This document shows, in pieces, positions 40,553 through 52,297 of a stretch of 57,270 bases of DNA (the stretch's first letter is position 1; each line of letters opens with the position of its first letter). The position numbers were made by a program, and so were the translations under genes. Origin of the DNA: Pleurotus djamor (taxonomy: Eukaryota; Basidiomycota; Agaricomycetes; Agaricales; Pleurotaceae); NCBI GenBank assembly GCA_029747585.1, contig JAPEVF010000263.1:1-57270 (forward strand). The letters are read 5' to 3'. Under the pieces are notes generated by a model, which worked only from the letters and a program-made list of their open reading frames with translations, did no database searches and was not told the DNA's origin.

Positions 40553-42127
40553 TATCAGGTTGGCACTCTAGTGGCACTATTCACCCATCCACATCTGAAC
40601 GAATCCCCCGATAGGATAAGCATCTGGGCTTGCACGTCCCCGGAAGAGGAGGTTCCTCTGGCAATGGCTTGCTACCCATACGATTTGACCAATCTTTTCG
40701 GAAGAATTTGGGCGAGTTCTCTTTCTTCTTTCTTGCAGACCTTATCCTAACCATGATTGTAGCTAACATTGTGGGAGACCTTCCATCGACTGAGCATAGC
40801 ATTGTGTTCTATGTCGTCACGCCGACCTTGGTCATGTCACTCTCGTCGCCTCATTGCCGTCAAATGCTGTCCGGTGTTAAGAAAGCGGTGAAGACGTATT
40901 CAGAGGCTCAAGTCCTGTTCCACTTCGTGCCCGAGTCCCTCATATCCGGAACAATCGACGATCCTGCGGCCAGGTTTACGCTCATGGAAATTATGTGTGC
41001 CAACGTCTATAACCGCCTGACCCGTCCCGTTGACCGCACAATGTCTCGACATCTTATGGAAGATGGACCCCGTGTTCGGACACACCTCCAAGATCACGCA
41101 GTCACTCTCGCGCGTAGAAAGGTCTGCGCTCAGTTTGCGATGAGTGGTAACTTTGATGTCATGGATCGACATACGCTGTTGCATGTTGGCTATCAGATTT
41201 CGCAGTGTGGGAAATGGATTATAGCTAGCTGTATCGACGAACGCGGAGAAATGCATGACAAGAATGTGTGGCTCACCCGAAGTGAGGCTGAAGATGAATC
41301 TCAGGGCGAGGGGTCGGAGGGTGAAGTCCTTCCGGAGGCGTACGTCGCGTCCAAAGTCTGGGACTTCGCAATGGAATTTGCCAGTCGGGCGAATGTTGAC
41401 TGGCGCATTGTCATTACCAAGTTGGGCGTCTTGAATGAACCTGAACTACAAGGTGTGTACCACAATACGTCCTGTACAGCACAATCACTCATCCGATCTA
41501 TATGAAGCTTGGCTGTCGCTGCTCGTAAAGGTGATCGACCTCCCTCGCAACAGCTCTTTTTCTCATGTTTCTGTACTCTGTGCACGTATGGACACACCGT
41601 GGCAATTCCTTCCTTCTACCCCCGTATCGCCAACCAAGAAGTCACGATCCTCCCGCGCATTGGGCGCACCGCTCTTTGTCGATATATCTGCGAATATGTA
41701 CACCCTACTCTCATCCAACGTCTTTCCCTTGTCGCCTTCGAAGCCATCCCCCGATGTTCCCATGGTCATGGAAGCAACTGACTCTAGCGACAGTGACTCG
41801 CTACCCATATTCCCCCTCGCGACTTCCGCCATCATCCGAGTTCCCAACGAACGCGGTCTTCTATCGACCACTATGTTGCAAGTCCACCTGATGCATATAC
41901 ATCAACCTTTTGACATCGTCGACGACACTGCCAAGCAGAAAACCCGGGAAACCCAGCTCCTCTCCGATGTTTTGCAGAATTTTGTGGATCTAGCTTACCT
42001 CGCAGCCCTTCATTTTCTCCCCTCTGTTGAACCCATCCTTCCATTCCACTTGGCGGCTGTGAATATTATGAGTAGGGCATTGACTCGGGACAAGGAACCC
42101 GGAGATGATTTGGGTTCCGAGTCGTAA
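40553..42127 (+). CDS. MED13: Mediator subunit 13, C-terminal region only (5' truncated)
   Basis: The translation reads LNESPDRISIWACTSPEEEV, STEHSIVFYVVTPTLVMSL and FHFVPESLISGTIDDPAARF, then WDFAMEFASRANVDWRIVIT, an intron near 41,452-41,501, AWLSLLVKVIDL, a Ser-rich loop and a C-terminus ending LPFHLAAVNIMSRAL. This pattern corresponds to the PIWI-like C-terminal part of MED13, the scaffold of the Mediator CDK8 kinase module. MED13 is normally well over 1,000 residues, so most of the N-terminus is absent; it directly follows an N-rich stretch and the kinase gene. A one-base frame change or unseen short intron lies near 40,740. Either a truncated duplicate or an assembly join. The family call is from memory of MED13 features. 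Confidence 0.55.
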
Positions 42128-42617
42128 TCATCATTTATCGTTTCTTTGGGATTGACATGATCTATCAGCATCTTTGGACTGCTTTGCAAATCTTGCTTTC
42201 TTGTTCATATAGAGGATATATTAGTGTACAGTATATATTGTGCTTAGTAGCTCTGCTATCTGTAATTCTATCCACGGCCTCCGTGTCCAGGATCATAAAG
42301 TCGATCTCAGACTGTCATTTGTAGATACTCTGTTGTCTCACCCCCTCCTCAACTCCTCCATGCTTCGCGTTGCTAGTTCGACGAAGAAGGAGGCATGGCT
42401 TCATTTAGCCACATCACCGTGGTTCCCAGGCAATGATTCTGTGAACCCACACAATCATCTTTCTTTCGGATACCTGCATGTTGCATCACTCTGACATCCC
42501 CGATGTATCACTTGCAGGCCGCTTTTAAGCAGCTAACTTAGGGCATTGCTCCCTACCACCCCTCGGACTCAGAACCATCCCTCGTTACGGACCTCATCCA
42601 AGCCGAGCCCTGCATCA
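42128..42617. other. Intergenic region
   Basis: Contains the 3' flank of the MED13 segment and the promoter of the first DUF6533 gene. No further gene or RNA is visible. Confidence 0.5.
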
Positions 42618-44248
42618 ATGAATGACACTCTCGTCGATTCCCTAACCTATTCTTCCTACGTTACTGTCAGTTTCTCTTCGATTTCATCGTGCTCCAAGCT
42701 GACCTATAACAGTACTCACTAGGTTAATAATACCTTCGTCTTTCGCCCGCGCACACTTTCAAAACTCAGCTCTTTTCTCCCCAGTTCTCTCATGCACCTT
42801 TTTTGTGGGTTCTTAGCAATACTGTTCTGGTCTCATTTAACATTACGCTCAACCATCGTTGAAATCCAGACGTACGACTATGTCCTGACATTGAGTGACG
42901 AAATCTGCCTTGTCTGGCCATCATCATGGAGTCTTGGAAAAGTCCTCTTCATCTTGACGCACTATCTCCCGTTCCTGAACATCGCATTTTCCATGTATCG
43001 TGAGCAACCATTTCTCTTCGCTTGCTTTAGTAGAGATTTAATTCTCCATAAAGGTACAGGTGCCCANGTCCCCCGATACAACAATATGCCATACCATAAT
43101 CTTTCTTGACGGAAGTAGGTCTCCGTCACTTGCATATCTTCTTTGTTCTGACATTCTTCTCACAGGCACAGTTTTCATCTCTCTATTCGTTTCCGAAGGT
43201 TGTCCGCCTTTCATTCTCTCTATCCCAGCCCACTCACAGTGTTACTGCAGTCATCATGATAATGCGCCTCTGGGCCCTGTGGAATCGCTCTAAAAGGATG
43301 GGCATCACCCTCAGCGCAGTATTCACTGTCACAGGCTGTGTCAGTGGCATCATGGCCGCAAAATTTACCGACAAATATCGATGTAGGTTCAAGAGACTCC
43401 TTTGATAACCCATTTAACATAACGTTCGTGCAGATACTGATCTGAGGGGACAAGTCGCACCTGTACCGCCTGGGTGTTTCACCCAAGGTGATGGCTCCAA
43501 TGCGAGCTTTGTTTCTTTTTTGTTGTTGATGAGCTTTGAACTCTGTACGTTGTCATCAACCTGATTGCCAGGCCTTCCTTCTACTTAATCTCCGAAGTGA
43601 TGTTATCTCTCACTCTTGTCAAAGGAATTCAAGATCGTCTGTTCATCAACTCCATTTGTCTTTCGCTCAACTCACGTTTCCATCTTAGTCAGGGCTAAGC
43701 CATCATCATCGAAGTTTCTTTACAACTTCTATCGGGATGGTAACTGCCCTTTGCTTGATCGAAAATAATATTTGCTAACTTCCAATACCAGGGGCGATTT
43801 ACTACGCGCTGCTTTCTGGTGAGCGCGGCAGCCGATCTCAATTACGCCTCCGCTCAATTCGACCTAGCCGCCTCGCTCATAAATGTACTCATGCTTCTGA
43901 AAGGCCCCGTAAGCGATTTCATACACTGTTGGCTGTCTACAAAGCTAAACGTTTCAAGCCGCAGCTTTCTACTCTTTTTCTACCGTGCGCTGCATCATTT
44001 ATATCGCTTGAATCACTTGCACTAATGGTTTATATTGACATAGACCTCAAAGCTGCCTCCATTCTGTCCTTTCATCTCGTATCCTCATTCGACTTCGCGA
44101 AGACGCCTATCTTCGACGTTCATCAATGACAATCACTGCCTCGATCACTGATTCTGTCTTCGCTCCGAACTCTGAAGGAAGCGTGGTGATGACCAGTTGG
44201 TTTGGGGACGCCGACTCCAATGTTGCCACAGCCTATTCATGCGACTAG
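42618..44248 (+). CDS. DUF6533-type membrane protein, copy 1
   Basis: A multi-exon gene of the basidiomycete DUF6533 family. It starts MNDTLVDSLTYSSYVTV. The diagnostic block QTYDYVLTLSDEICLVWPS, then WSLGKVLFILTHYLPF, lies at about 42,865-42,985. Further exons include MRLWALWNRSKRMGITLSAV, VPPGCFTQGDGSNASFVSFL and VMLSLTLVKGIQD, ending SWFGDADSNVATAYSCD before the stop at 44,248. Hydrophobic segments fit a seven-helix membrane topology. An N near 43,067 and several short introns make exact exon borders approximate. The function of the family is unknown. The downstream neighbour is a paralogue in the same orientation, so this is a tandem duplication. Confidence 0.7.
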
Positions 44249-44639
44249 GCCTAGGTTTTCACCGATTCACCTTCACACAAGGTTGCTATGAACGCTGATT
44301 ACATACTTTCGATACAGTTCCGTTGACAGTGTACACTACATCCAAAGGTATCACATAATCCACGACATGATCAGACCATCATAGGCCAACATCTCCGACA
44401 TCAAACATCTATCATCTTTGAAGCAGCTGTCAGACTATTGAAGAACAAGGATGGTATACATTCCTGCTAACCGCCCGAGACGCCACGAGCTTTGATCACG
44501 CTATTGTCATGGTACTGATATTCCAAGATGGATTTACACGGGCAGATCATCAGAAGTTCAAGCGNCTCGCAGCGAGGCCTCATTTTATCCGTCCTTAAGT
44601 AACCTCATTTTGTCGGACTTGAGCAACCCAGAAGTTAAC

Positions 44640-46287
44640 ATGGAAGACTCGGACCTCCTTCACTTTCTTTTTCTTTGGCAGAATTTTGACGTGGGTGCTC
44701 TCATAATCCTTCGTTGTATCTATACTGATCTTATTATCCTACAGTATGTCGTTGGTTCGTGTCCTTACTTGACCATCGGTTCATCCCAGCTTAACCCCTC
44801 CTACTAGTCGCTTCCATCGTGTGGCTCGTAAGCAGTTTTTCATTGACATGGAGTCGTGAAACTGATACAATCATGAATTCCAGGTATATGACCATATGTT
44901 GACCATCGGTGATGAAATTCGCTTTGTTTGGCCATCCCCGTGGAGACTGGGTAAAGTCCTATTCATCGTCACGCGGTACCTTCCGTTCGTAAGTATCCCA
45001 CTCACTGTATATCGTGCGTCAGCTCTCATTTTTGCTTGGTTCATTTTGACGCTGACACCGTAATCTCCATTGTAGGCGGTGCCGAATCGATCTCTACGAA
45101 CACATGTCACACGCTGAGTGCTGTTGGAGGATGTGAGTCCAATACTATCGCTGTGTACCTTGTAGAACCTTAACGTCTCTCCGAAACACGCGTTAGTCTT
45201 GCTCTTTGGCGGTCTTGTTATTGCCGAAGGTTCGACCATACTTCACTCTTCAATCCGTATCTCATATTCCTAGCCATCATGGCTCTCCGTGTATGGGCGA
45301 TGTGGAACCAATCCCGCATGGTAGGATTTTGCCTCGCCCCATTGGCTATCATCATGGTTGCAGTCAATGCAATTATCCTGATTAAGTTCAGTGAGAATTA
45401 TCACTGTGCGTTCATCTCATGCTCCGTCACGAATTTGGATAAACTAACGTCATCATGTATATCACAGACACAGACCTAACGGACATAATCACCCCCGTTC
45501 CACCTGGTTGCTTCCTCTTGGACAGTTCGAACATTGAATTTGTTTCGTTCCTACTCTTGATGGGCTTTGAGTTCCGTTAGTTAATAGTCCTCTTTATGGA
45601 CGTCCATTGATAGCTGATCAACACCGCAGTCATGCTCGCCTTGACAGTATTCAAAGGGATACAGGATCGTAAGTCTTTCTGATTTTGTTTGTTCCTGCGA
45701 TGCTGATATCGCTCGTTGATATCAGTCAAGGATCTCAACCGAACATGTTTTCTGTACAAATTCTACAGAGATGGTACGCTGCCAAGCCCTGAGGAACCCG
45801 AATGACCAACTAATCATTCAGCAACTTGGAAGGGGTTCTTTACTACGTGGTACTATCTGGTGAGACTTATCAGCATTGGATGAGGAGTCTTGTCTGAGAC
45901 ACGAATCAGTGCTCTCTCTAATAAACTTGGTGATGTTCTTTGTGGTCCCGGTGAGCTCGACTGACCCTCAAACCATACCCTTCCTTGACTCAATCTCTCT
46001 AGCCACAAATACCTGTGTTGCTCCTGGGGTAAGCTTGAAGGTCTATAAATTAACAGATGGCACGGTGTCTAACCTTGTGAATGACTTGAAGACCGCAGTG
46101 TTCGTTACATTCAATCCTTTCCTCCAGAATACTCATCCGGTTACGACAAGACGTTCACGCTCGTGACACAGTAACGACGCTTACCGGACCCATAGGCACC
46201 TCTATATTTGCAATGCGTGCGGACGGGGCTGGGAGTGATGCTATTGTTGGCTGGTTCGGAGATGCCAGGTCCAACGTCGGCGGATAA
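44640..46287 (+). CDS. DUF6533-type membrane protein, copy 2
   Basis: Starts MEDSDLLHFLFLWQN. The family block is at about 44,884-44,988 (VYDHMLTIGDEIRFVWPSPW, then RLGKVLFIVTRYLPF). It continues with MALRVWAMWNQSRMVGF, DTDLTDIITPVPPGCF, VMLALTVFKGIQD and VKDLNRTCFLYKFYRDG, and ends SDAIVGWFGDARSNVGG with a stop at 46,285-46,287. Each block has a counterpart in copy 1 in the same order, including the odd WFGDA-S-NV ending. At least six short introns are needed; some borders are uncertain. An integral membrane protein of unknown role, presumably in the plasma or an inner membrane. Confidence 0.7.
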
Positions 46288-46526
46288 AACGGCGCCAATT
46301 TGCTTAGTGCGAACGTGTTTGTAACATTCTAGAGGAGTTACCCTTGTTGGTATCTTATTTCTTGGTTGGGGCATCTACCCCCTATAGGGGCTTCATCCTC
46401 GTCAGGAGGATTGCAATTTTTATGATCGCACAACTCTGCCCGTTTCGGTCGCAGCCCGAATCGTATGTTTCCCTTGTTCGACGTTTAATCCAACGTCGAG
46501 CTCCAGAAAAAATTCGCATGCCCAGG

Positions 46527-47888
46527 ATGTCGACACCAAGATATGTGCAACCTGTAGATGCAGAGAGGCTGGATAATTATCGACCGGGTGGCTTTCACCC
46601 CGTCCACCTCGGTGACACCTTCAATGAGGGCCGCTATACCGTTATGCACAAGCTTGGTTTCGGTTCGTCGGCAACCGTCTGGCTTGTCAGGGACGCTCTC
46701 ACCAACTCGTACGCATCCCTGAAGATTCTTTCGGATGAATCGACCACTCGTAGTCATGAAACTAGCGTACTTTTACACTTGCAAGGAGAGGGGTTGGGAA
46801 AGGAATACGTTGTGCCGCTCATTGACTATTTTCAACATACGGGTCCAAACGGCACGCACCAGTGCATTGTCACAGAGTTGCTAGGCCCGCCTCTCAGCAC
46901 GGATATTGAGGATGTATATCCTTCCGAGATTCTCCCTCCCATTGTTGCGAAGAGGCTCATAGCGCAGGTTACCTTGGGACTGAACTTCTTGCACAAGAAA
47001 AACGTAGTCCACGGCGGTGAGCAGCTTTTTGCAAAGACAAGAGGCCGAATATTGATATCAGCCAGCATAGACCTCCATCTCGGTAACCTACTACTCTACT
47101 CGGACAAACTCCATACCGTCGTGCAAGGGGAAGGAGTAGAGGCCGTCTATGGAACACCTCGAAAGGTGCCGTTCTACCTTGCCAATGAAGAAACGCGTCT
47201 AAAACAAGTCGCGCCTATATCTCCTCATGCTCCTGAATACTGGGTGTTCGCCGCCCATTCAGACAGCCTTCTTCACCTTTGCTTGGACGATCCATCACAG
47301 ACGCGCCTCAAAATCGCAGATTTCAGCGAGTCTTATATCCTTGACGTATCCCCTCCACCACGCGTTCTGTGTACCCCCGATATCTACCGTCCGCCCGAGG
47401 CACTCATACCTAGTATACGCGAATCGCAAGTCCACGCTAATCTCACCACGGATATATGGAATCTTGGCGTTCTTTTCCATGTCCTGCTTACTGGCGGACT
47501 GGGGTTATTTATGTCATCGCGTCGAGAGGACGAAATCCTTTGCGAAATGGTTTTTCTACTCGGACGCTTCCCCGAAACCCTATGGTCGCGTTGGCCCAAC
47601 CGTCCCAATTATTTCGATGACCAAGGCAACTGGGTCGGCGGGAGCCGACACCACCTGTCTGGAAAGTTTTTGAAACTTTCTAAAGATGTAATGAACACCG
47701 CCGAGGAGAGTGAATTGCTTGAGATAATGTTGAGAGGGATGGTTCGCTATGAAGGCGAGTCCAGGATGAAGGTGGAAGACGTAATGGCCAGTGAATGGTT
47801 TCTCAAATACGCGAGGGATAGTACTTCGTCATCATGTCAAATCTCACCGGTCGTTTGTGAGCCCCTTCAAGGTCCTCTCACCAAGTAG
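46527..47888 (+). CDS. SRPK-like serine/threonine kinase
   Basis: The chosen start is MSTPRYVQPVDAERLDNYRP; the frame stays open upstream to 46,344, so a longer N-terminus is possible. GGFHPVHLGDTFNEGRY and LGFGSSATVWLVRD (glycine loop), ASLKILSDE (ATP lysine) and ELLGPPLS mark an SRPK-family kinase. A 54-nt intron (47,017-47,070) divisible by three interrupts the catalytic loop; splicing gives VHGDLHLGNLLL, the HGD variant of HRD. The magnesium motif is ADFSES (DFS instead of DFG). RPPEALIP and TDIWNLGVLFHVLLTG follow, with the SRPK spacer between lobes shortened. Agaric genomes hold many such SRPK relatives, whose SR-protein activity is unproven. Confidence 0.8.
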   Translation: MSTPRYVQPVDAERLDNYRPGGFHPVHLGDTFNEGRYTVMHKLGFGSSATVWLVRDALTNSYASLKILSDESTTRSHETSVLLHLQGEGLGKEYVVPLIDYFQHTGPNGTHQCIVTELLGPPLSTDIEDVYPSEILPPIVAKRLIAQVTLGLNFLHKKNVVHGGEQLFAKTRGRILISASIDLHLGNLLLYSDKLHTVVQGEGVEAVYGTPRKVPFYLANEETRLKQVAPISPHAPEYWVFAAHSDSLLHLCLDDPSQTRLKIADFSESYILDVSPPPRVLCTPDIYRPPEALIPSIRESQVHANLTTDIWNLGVLFHVLLTGGLGLFMSSRREDEILCEMVFLLGRFPETLWSRWPNRPNYFDDQGNWVGGSRHHLSGKFLKLSKDVMNTAEESELLEIMLRGMVRYEGESRMKVEDVMASEWFLKYARDSTSSSCQISPVVCEPLQGPLTK

Positions 47889-48107
47889 TCTGGTCGCGAA
47901 GTTGATCCAGCAAGCGCAGCTGGATTTGGGCGGTCAATGCGTCTACAAAGACTGACTTACATTCCCCCTCAGCCTTGCAATATCCATATGCGGCACCCTT
48001 GAAGGAGATATTGTTTCTGGAGAGGCTATCAACAGTAAGCAAGTCCTGCAAAAGTGTGGCCAATGGATGGGTGCATTGGAAAGGGTATCAAGAGACATCC
48101 CGGTAAA
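47889..48107. other. Short convergent intergenic region
   Basis: Space between the SRPK-like kinase and the BIG1-type gene, serving as 3' flank for both. A 61-codon minus-strand open stretch (GAAYGYCKAEGECKSVF) looks mildly protein-like, but no intron links it to BIG1 and no family was recognised. Confidence 0.3.
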
Positions 48108-49092
48108 CTACTGGTTTTTACGCTCCTTGTCACTGTATCCTTTGGGAGCTTCGACGCGCAGGGGGCTCTGTATGCTGGACAGAGCGGAGATACCGACGAA
48201 GAGAAGAGGGAAAAGGATAAAGAATGATACCAGCAAGACGGAGATGAGCGCAGGGCTGAGGAGTTGATAGCGCTTGAAGATGCCTCCGCTTGGGAGCGCG
48301 ACTTTGGCAGGTTCTTGTACGGTTTCTGAGACGGCTTGACGCTTGCTGAGAGCACTGCGTGATCCGGCATAGACAACGACGTATTCAGGGAATGATTCGG
48401 CAATGCTCGCGAGAGTACTTTCGAGGAAGTCGACTAAGAGAAGAATCATTCAGAAACTGAGCGGCATACAGAAAGCTTTGATTCTTACTATGAGATGAGA
48501 GAGCAGTGTGGCGATCAGCCATCTTTTCCTCCGTCAAGTGAGGCATCGACATGCAGACAACGTGTTTCTCTCCAGCGCTGAGAGGAACATGTCCTTGTTC
48601 TTGTGTAAGAGTGACGAGACGGGCTCCGCAGCGAGTCGACACGGCCTCAGCAAGTGATACGACGTGTCCATCGTCGATAGAAACGTAGGGGAATTGTCGA
48701 GAGGATGGTGCGTCTCTTAGTGCCAGGGAAAGAGGAGAAGTGGGGGGAAGGTTACGGAAATCTGATGCGTGAAGCTGCACCAAAGTTTGTTAGCGACATG
48801 AAGCACTTCAAGCAACGAGCCACGAAACTTACGCCAGGATGGTCAACGACAAGAATTGCATCGTTCTCGCAGAGTCTGTCATCGGATAAAAGCCCAGCAA
48901 GCTCCGAGCCAGACTTTAAAGTCGCTGGCAAAGCGTCCAGCGCAGTCGTCCTAAAGCAGACCTTCCAGTTCAAGTTTCCTTGAAGACATGAAGCAAGACT
49001 CACCGATGAGAAGACCAAGCTACGATGGGCGATGAGGCAAGAGCGAATGGAAGGGCAGCGAACAAGCAGCCGAGTTTGGTGGTGGACAACAT
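48108..49092 (-). CDS. BIG1/VOA1-type ER membrane protein (V-ATPase S1-like)
   Basis: Starts MLSTTKLGCLFAALPFALAS, a signal peptide, at 49,092. Spliced reading gives IVAWSSHRTTALDALPATLK, then ENDAILVVDHPGLHASDFRN, and later ARLVTLTQEQGHVPL, ESFPEYVVVYAG and a terminal membrane helix (LLSPALISVLLVSFFILFPL). It closes with RVEAPKGYSDKERKNQ, a short Lys-rich cytosolic tail with ER-retrieval character. This architecture fits the BIG1/VOA1 family, needed for cell-wall glucan or V-ATPase assembly in yeast. Introns are about 55 nt. It is convergent with the SRPK-like gene. The family call is confident, the precise role less so. Confidence 0.75.
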
Positions 49093-49230
49093 GGCGGACG
49101 ACGAGGAGAGCCTTCTTGACGCCGAACGGAACGACGTTCAGGGAAAGGAATCACGTGCTAACTCGGATATGATCCACAACCGGGACGAGTTAAATACGAT
49201 GCTCAAGGCCGCTGTTTCTCGTCAACCAAC

Positions 49231-50867
49231 ATGTTTCGCGCTGCTGCATCCAACATCGCCAGGAGCTGCACCAGAGCTCGCCCACTGAATGCCGCAAGGT
49301 CGGTGCGATCCTTGCTCGTTGTCGTTCTTGCTCACGGCAAGACCATTTAGGAGTTTCACCTCTACTGGTCATGTCCGCTCATCCGCGCCAGTCATAAATT
49401 CGTTGGACGTCTTCACGGACGAAGAGCAGATGCTCAGAGAATCGGGTATGTGCTCTTGCACTCCGACTGATGGCTCAACATTTTAATGTGTACTTTCAGT
49501 GGCCAAGTTCGCTTCTGACGTCGTCGGACCCAAGGTTCGCGAGATGGACGAGAACGAAATGATGGACCCTTCGGTAATTCAAGGTCTCTTCGAGCAAGGA
49601 GTATGTCTTCACATTGTCCTTATTCATAATGTCGCTGAGAGTCTGCTCGCTTTAGTTGATGGGCATCGAGACCAGTGCGGACCACGGTGGTGCCGAATCT
49701 TCCTTCACCTCTGCTATCATTGCTATTGAGGAGCTCGCCAAGGTTGATCCTTCGGTATCTGTGTTGTGCGACGTCCATAATACGCTCGTCAACACCATCT
49801 TCCGGAAATACGGTTCGAAAGAACAACAAGACAAATGGTTGCCATTACTCGCTGAATCAAAGGTATGTCTCAGTGTCCTTGAATACGAAGGCATAACCCT
49901 GATTATGAGTAGCTTGGTTCTTTCTGTCTTTCAGAGCCTGCCTCTGGATCAGACGCATTCGCCCTCCAGACTCGTGCCAAGAAAGATGGCGACAACTGGA
50001 TAATAAATGGTTCCAAGATGTGGATCACCAACTCGTATGAAGCTGAAATCTTCCTCATTTTCGCCAACGTGAGGCGTTTTCCCTACCCGCATTGCGCATT
50101 ATTAACTCAGGAGGCTTCCAGATTGACCCAAGCAAGGGATACAAGGGTATTACCTGCTTTGTTGCGACCAAGGATATGGGCATCCAAATTGCGAAGAAGG
50201 AACAGAAGCTTGGTATCCGTGCTTCCTCCACATGTACCTTGAACTTCGATGACCTCAAGATTCCGGCTGAGAACATCATCGGAGGCGAAGGAAAGGGGTA
50301 CAAGGTTTGCATGACCCACATACGTCCATGGCTCTCCCTGATGAACATCCATCCCAGATTGCCATTGAGATCCTGAACGAAGGCCGCATTGGTATCGCCG
50401 CCCAGATGCTTGGTCTTGCCCAGGGAGCCTTCGACAAGTCCGTCCCATACACCTACGAACGCAAGCAATTTGGTCAGCCTATTGGCACGTTCCAAGGCAT
50501 GCAGTTCCAGATTGCCCAAGCTGCCATTGACATCGAAACCGCTCGTCTGCTCACATACAATGCCGCTCGTCGGAAGGAAGAAGGGCGAAGCTTCACCAAG
50601 GAGGCGGCTATGGCGAAGTACTGGGCTAGTGTGGTTGCACAGCGGGTCTCTGGTCAGGCGATTGAGTGGGCTGGAGGTGTTGGGTTTACCCGTGAGACAG
50701 GCATTGAGAAGTTCTGGCGTGATTCTAAGATTGTGGGTTTCATCGTTGTCGCCACTGCTATTGACGTACTTTTCTCATTCGATTTTCATTAGGGTGCGAT
50801 CTACGAAGGGACGTCGAACATCCAGCTGCAGACCATTGCCAAGTTCATCCAAAAGGAATACTCATAA
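49231..50867 (+). CDS. Mitochondrial acyl-CoA dehydrogenase, short/branched-chain type
   Basis: The start [20 protein letters not shown] is a mitochondrial presequence, spliced (intron 49,299-49,350) to [11 protein letters not shown]. The product follows the acyl-CoA dehydrogenase fold: [20 protein letters not shown], then CDVHNTLV, the FAD/substrate region [12 protein letters not shown] and [34 protein letters not shown], the C-terminal helices [17 protein letters not shown] and the last exon [20 protein letters not shown] ending at 50,867. The catalytic Glu fits the IYEGTSNIQ motif. It oxidises short or 2-methyl-branched acyl-CoA in mitochondria and passes electrons to ETF, resembling ACADSB. 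About seven introns of near 50 nt. Confidence 0.88.
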
Positions 50868-51618
50868 TGCATACGCAGAGCGCTTTAGAGCTTCGCTGTT
50901 TACCATGTTGTGCCCATAGAGTCATCAGCTGTTCATTGTCTATCACTCAAGTTGTTTATTGTTCTGGAGCAATTGAAGGGAAATGAAGTTATCGCGATTG
51001 CTCGAATAAGATTTTTCCCGTGTTCTTATTGCATTCTTATTGCATTATTCCTGATACTATAAGTAGAAGGTTTTACGGGTTCGAAATTTTGGCAGGAAGA
51101 TGAACTTTCTCCTAACGCCACTACTCCTATTCCCCTGTCACTCGTTTTTCGATGTGTGAACGCATCATCGACGACAATCCCAGGCGCTATGTCTTCTACC
51201 GTTTCTTTCAATGTATCCTCATCGACTAAGCCTATAATATCCACATTGACCGCGCAAATGATTCCTTTACATTGATCTTAAGCAAATTTGACTGTCTGAT
51301 TTTTGCGCGCGCACTGATTTTCTCTACACATGTTTGGGCGAGGTTTGAGGCTTCTACAGAGTACACCTTACTTTCATGAATATTTTTGGAGCGAGGTTTC
51401 CATCGACGCGCCGATGGTTAAGCAAGCGATGAGAATCGAGCGCTAAAGCAACGTGGGGAAGCCATGTGGCGTTTGGCGCTCCTCGTGTGAACGCCGGCCG
51501 AACTCTAATGAACGACTGTATAGCACACTTCACACGCATCGGAGACAGCCGAGAGGCCTTGATCGAATACATCGTTGGCCGTCCCAAGTTCACCATCGCC
51601 GACAACCCTCAACACAAA
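50868..51618. other. Intergenic region and eL42 promoter/5' UTR
   Basis: Contains the dehydrogenase 3' flank and upstream region of the ribosomal protein gene. A pyrimidine-poor leader precedes the ATG at 51,619 (acacaaaATGG context, a good fungal start context). No other gene is seen. Confidence 0.5.
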
Positions 51619-52297
51619 ATGGTCAACATCCCCAAGTACGTCCCCCCCGCAAACTGACATAAGGGCGAATTGCTGATGCGCTGTGTTTCTGGCTCATAGG
51701 ACTCGCCGGACCTGTATGTTCAATGCCATCTTCTGAGCATAAATTTCGGAACTCATTTATGCACGATTTCAATCCAGACTGCAAGGGCAAGACGTGCAAG
51801 AAGCACACGTATGATCCTATTTGATGTTGTGAGGGAAGACGGATTTCTGATGTGCTTGCGTTTTAGCCCTCACAAAGTCACTCAATACAAGAAGGGCAAG
51901 GATTCCCTCTTCGCCCAGGGAAAGCGTCGTTACGACAGGAAGCAATCAGGTTATGGTGGTCAGACCAAGCCCGTCTTCCACAAGAAGGTGCGTTGGATAA
52001 TTGCGGCGGTTGGAAAGAATGCTTCCTGACATGATATCGTTCAGGCCAAGACGACGAAGAAGGTTGTGCTGCGGTTAGAATGCACTGTGTGCAAGTACAA
52101 AATGCAAATATCCCTCAAGCGATGCAAACAGTGCGTATACGCCCGCTTTTGTGGTATCCCTGTGTGTGCTTACATTCCGTCTATAGCTTCGAGCTTGGTG
52201 GTGAGAAGAAGACCAAGGGTGCTGCCCTCCAATTCGTGAGTTCTTCTGTTATTCCTTGGGCGGGTTGTTCGCTGAGCCTGTGGATCCTTTCTAGTGA
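51619..52297 (+). CDS. RPL42: 60S ribosomal protein eL42 (L44/L36a)
   Basis: Seven exons: 51,619-51,635; 51,700-51,713 (14-nt microexon); 51,778-51,808; 51,867-51,987; 52,045-52,130; 52,187-52,235; and a last exon that is only the stop codon (52,295-52,297). Spliced they give a 106-residue protein starting [20 protein letters not shown] and ending [13 protein letters not shown], the exact family length. The four zinc-binding cysteines (YCKGKTC and LECTVCKYK) are intact. Residue 56 is Pro (GGQTKPVF), the form associated with cycloheximide sensitivity. It sits at the ribosomal E site. Dense short introns are typical of basidiomycete ribosomal protein genes. Confidence 0.95.
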
